A program made the translations under genes and the position numbers. Below, one piece after another: positions 63,360-64,000 of a stretch of 64,000 bases of DNA. Source of the DNA: Methanobacteriota archaeon (lineage in GTDB: Archaea; Halobacteriota; Methanosarcinia; Methanosarcinales; Methanosarcinaceae); the NCBI GenBank assembly GCA_023399215.1, contig JAEWQJ010000049.1, positions 1 through 64,000 on the forward strand, read 5' to 3'. Positions within the stretch are counted from its first letter, which is position 1; each line of letters starts with the position of its first letter. Below the pieces are notes generated by a model. That model ran no database searches, was not told the DNA's origin, and saw nothing but the letters and a program-made list of their open reading frames with translations.

Positions 63360-64000
63360 ATGAATGAAATTATTATCTGGATACTGATCATACTCTGCCT
63401 GATACAGTCAGCTATTTTTTCAGGAATGACAATTGGACTTTTCAGCCTTGGTAGACTCAGGCTTGAGATAGAGGCCGAAGCAGACAGCAAAGATGCTATC
63501 AAAATCCTGCAGATCCGGCGGGACTCAAACTTCCTGCTTACGACACTGCTCTGGGGAAATGTAGGCGTAAATGTCCTGATTGCCCTGCTTACAGGTTCCG
63601 TACTGACAGGAGCCTCAGCTTTCCTCTTCTCTACTTTTGTAATCACCAGTTTCGGAGAGATTGCACCCCAGGCTTATTTTTCCCGGAATGCCCTTTCAAT
63701 TGGAGCAAAACTAACTCCTTTAGTCCGGTTCTACCAGATGCTGCTCTATCCGGTAGCCAAGCCTACAGCCCTTATTCTTGACTGGTGGCTCGGCAGGGAA
63801 AAACTTGAACTCTTCAAAGAACAGTCCATGCGGATTATGCTCGAAAAGCATATTGAGTCGGGAAAGTCTGATATTGGCACTTTTGAGGGAATCGGGGCTC
63901 TGAACTTTCTCTCCATAGACGACGTCAGCATCTCCGACGAAGGCTCGCTAATAGACCAGAGAAGTATAATCTCACTCCCGGTTGAAAATAACCGTCCGGT
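63360..64000 (+). CDS. CNNM/CorC-like DUF21 membrane protein, partial at window end
   Basis: Starts MNEIIIWILIILCLIQSAIFSGMTIGLFSLGRLRLEIEAE and runs open to the last base, so only the first 213 residues are visible. This is the DUF21 transmembrane domain of the CNNM/CorC/HlyC family (Mg2+/Co2+ and related ion transport): IFSGMTIGLFSL, LLTTLLWGNVGVNVLIALL and FGEIAPQAYFSRNAL are the conserved blocks. The following stretch (KHIESGKSDIGTFEG) is the start of the cytoplasmic region that normally carries CBS domains, but the visible sequence has a tail typical of the shorter archaeal members. ATG 63360 is preceded by GAGGT. Confidence 0.88.
   Translation, partial: MNEIIIWILIILCLIQSAIFSGMTIGLFSLGRLRLEIEAEADSKDAIKILQIRRDSNFLLTTLLWGNVGVNVLIALLTGSVLTGASAFLFSTFVITSFGEIAPQAYFSRNALSIGAKLTPLVRFYQMLLYPVAKPTALILDWWLGREKLELFKEQSMRIMLEKHIESGKSDIGTFEGIGALNFLSIDDVSISDEGSLIDQRSIISLPVENNRP

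Noticed and set aside
1..64000. tRNA or rRNA genes
   Set aside because: No cloverleaf or rRNA-like sequence was recognised on reading; a tRNAscan run could confirm.

Overview
The window comes from a Methanosarcina-like methanogenic archaeon. It has low-G+C intergenic DNA with many AT-rich tandem repeats, archaeal TATA boxes, Shine-Dalgarno (SD) sites of the GGAGG/GGGGT type, an aIF1A gene, a pyruvoyl arginine decarboxylase, surface proteins with YVTN/PKD/parallel-beta-helix domains, and many small insertion-sequence remnants. I assign it at genus level only. No rRNA, tRNA or CRISPR array was seen.

Layout. 0-13 kb: a P-II protein, a divergent cis-prenyltransferase, a secreted Cu,Zn superoxide dismutase with a decayed second fragment nearby, an NADP-type secondary alcohol dehydrogenase, a large HEAT-repeat protein, a dead and a live copy of a small zinc-ribbon gene on either side of aIF1A, and a CstA transporter gene interrupted by one in-frame TAG. 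Nine copies of an undescribed intergenic element lie here, all in the same orientation. 13-25 kb: a cysteine-tailed HesB/IscA protein, a CPA1 antiporter with a TrkA domain, a rifampin-phosphotransferase-like enzyme, a lipoprotein, a YVTN/PKD surface protein, a PHP phosphoesterase, RlmE and a DUF1275 protein. 25-29 kb: a secreted beta-helix/SGNH hydrolase whose PKD tail is frameshifted and hit by a miniature element, then a deleted IS with intact ends. 29-37 kb: two tandem hydantoinase/oxoprolinase-like genes, the arginine decarboxylase just behind a miniature transposon, and a MarR-regulated cluster (marR, thioesterase pseudogene, Old Yellow Enzyme) with repeated operators. 37-43 kb: surface glycan genes (GT-C-like membrane protein, methyltransferase, UPF0104 protein, GT2 transferase). 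43-50 kb: one 1888-residue DUF4011/SF1 helicase/Vsr-like nuclease/DUF3320 protein with the architecture of an antiviral defence protein, then a DMT transporter. 51-56 kb: a candidate structured RNA with its own TATA box, then two small secreted proteins sharing a signal peptide on either side of a membrane-anchored winged-helix regulator. 56-64 kb: a DUF5996 protein, a transposase fragment, a VOC protein, a small Cys protein with an internal TGA, an iron-sulfur flavoprotein, a 14-TM MFS exporter, and the start of a CNNM/DUF21 membrane protein that runs off the window.

Themes. (1) Several genes have a non-canonical codon exactly where the SD predicts the start (aIF1A UUA, first HyuA AUA, VOC ACG). 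(2) At least four families of miniature elements are present, including five ~130-bp copies of one family. (3) Gene decay is common: sodC fragment, zinc-ribbon pseudogene, thioesterase pseudogene, PKD frameshift, a 37-bp duplication and truncated transposases. (4) The best leads for new biology are the helicase-nuclease, the RNA candidate at 51489-51578, the amber codon in cstA and the nine-copy element. All identifications come from reading the sequence without database searches.
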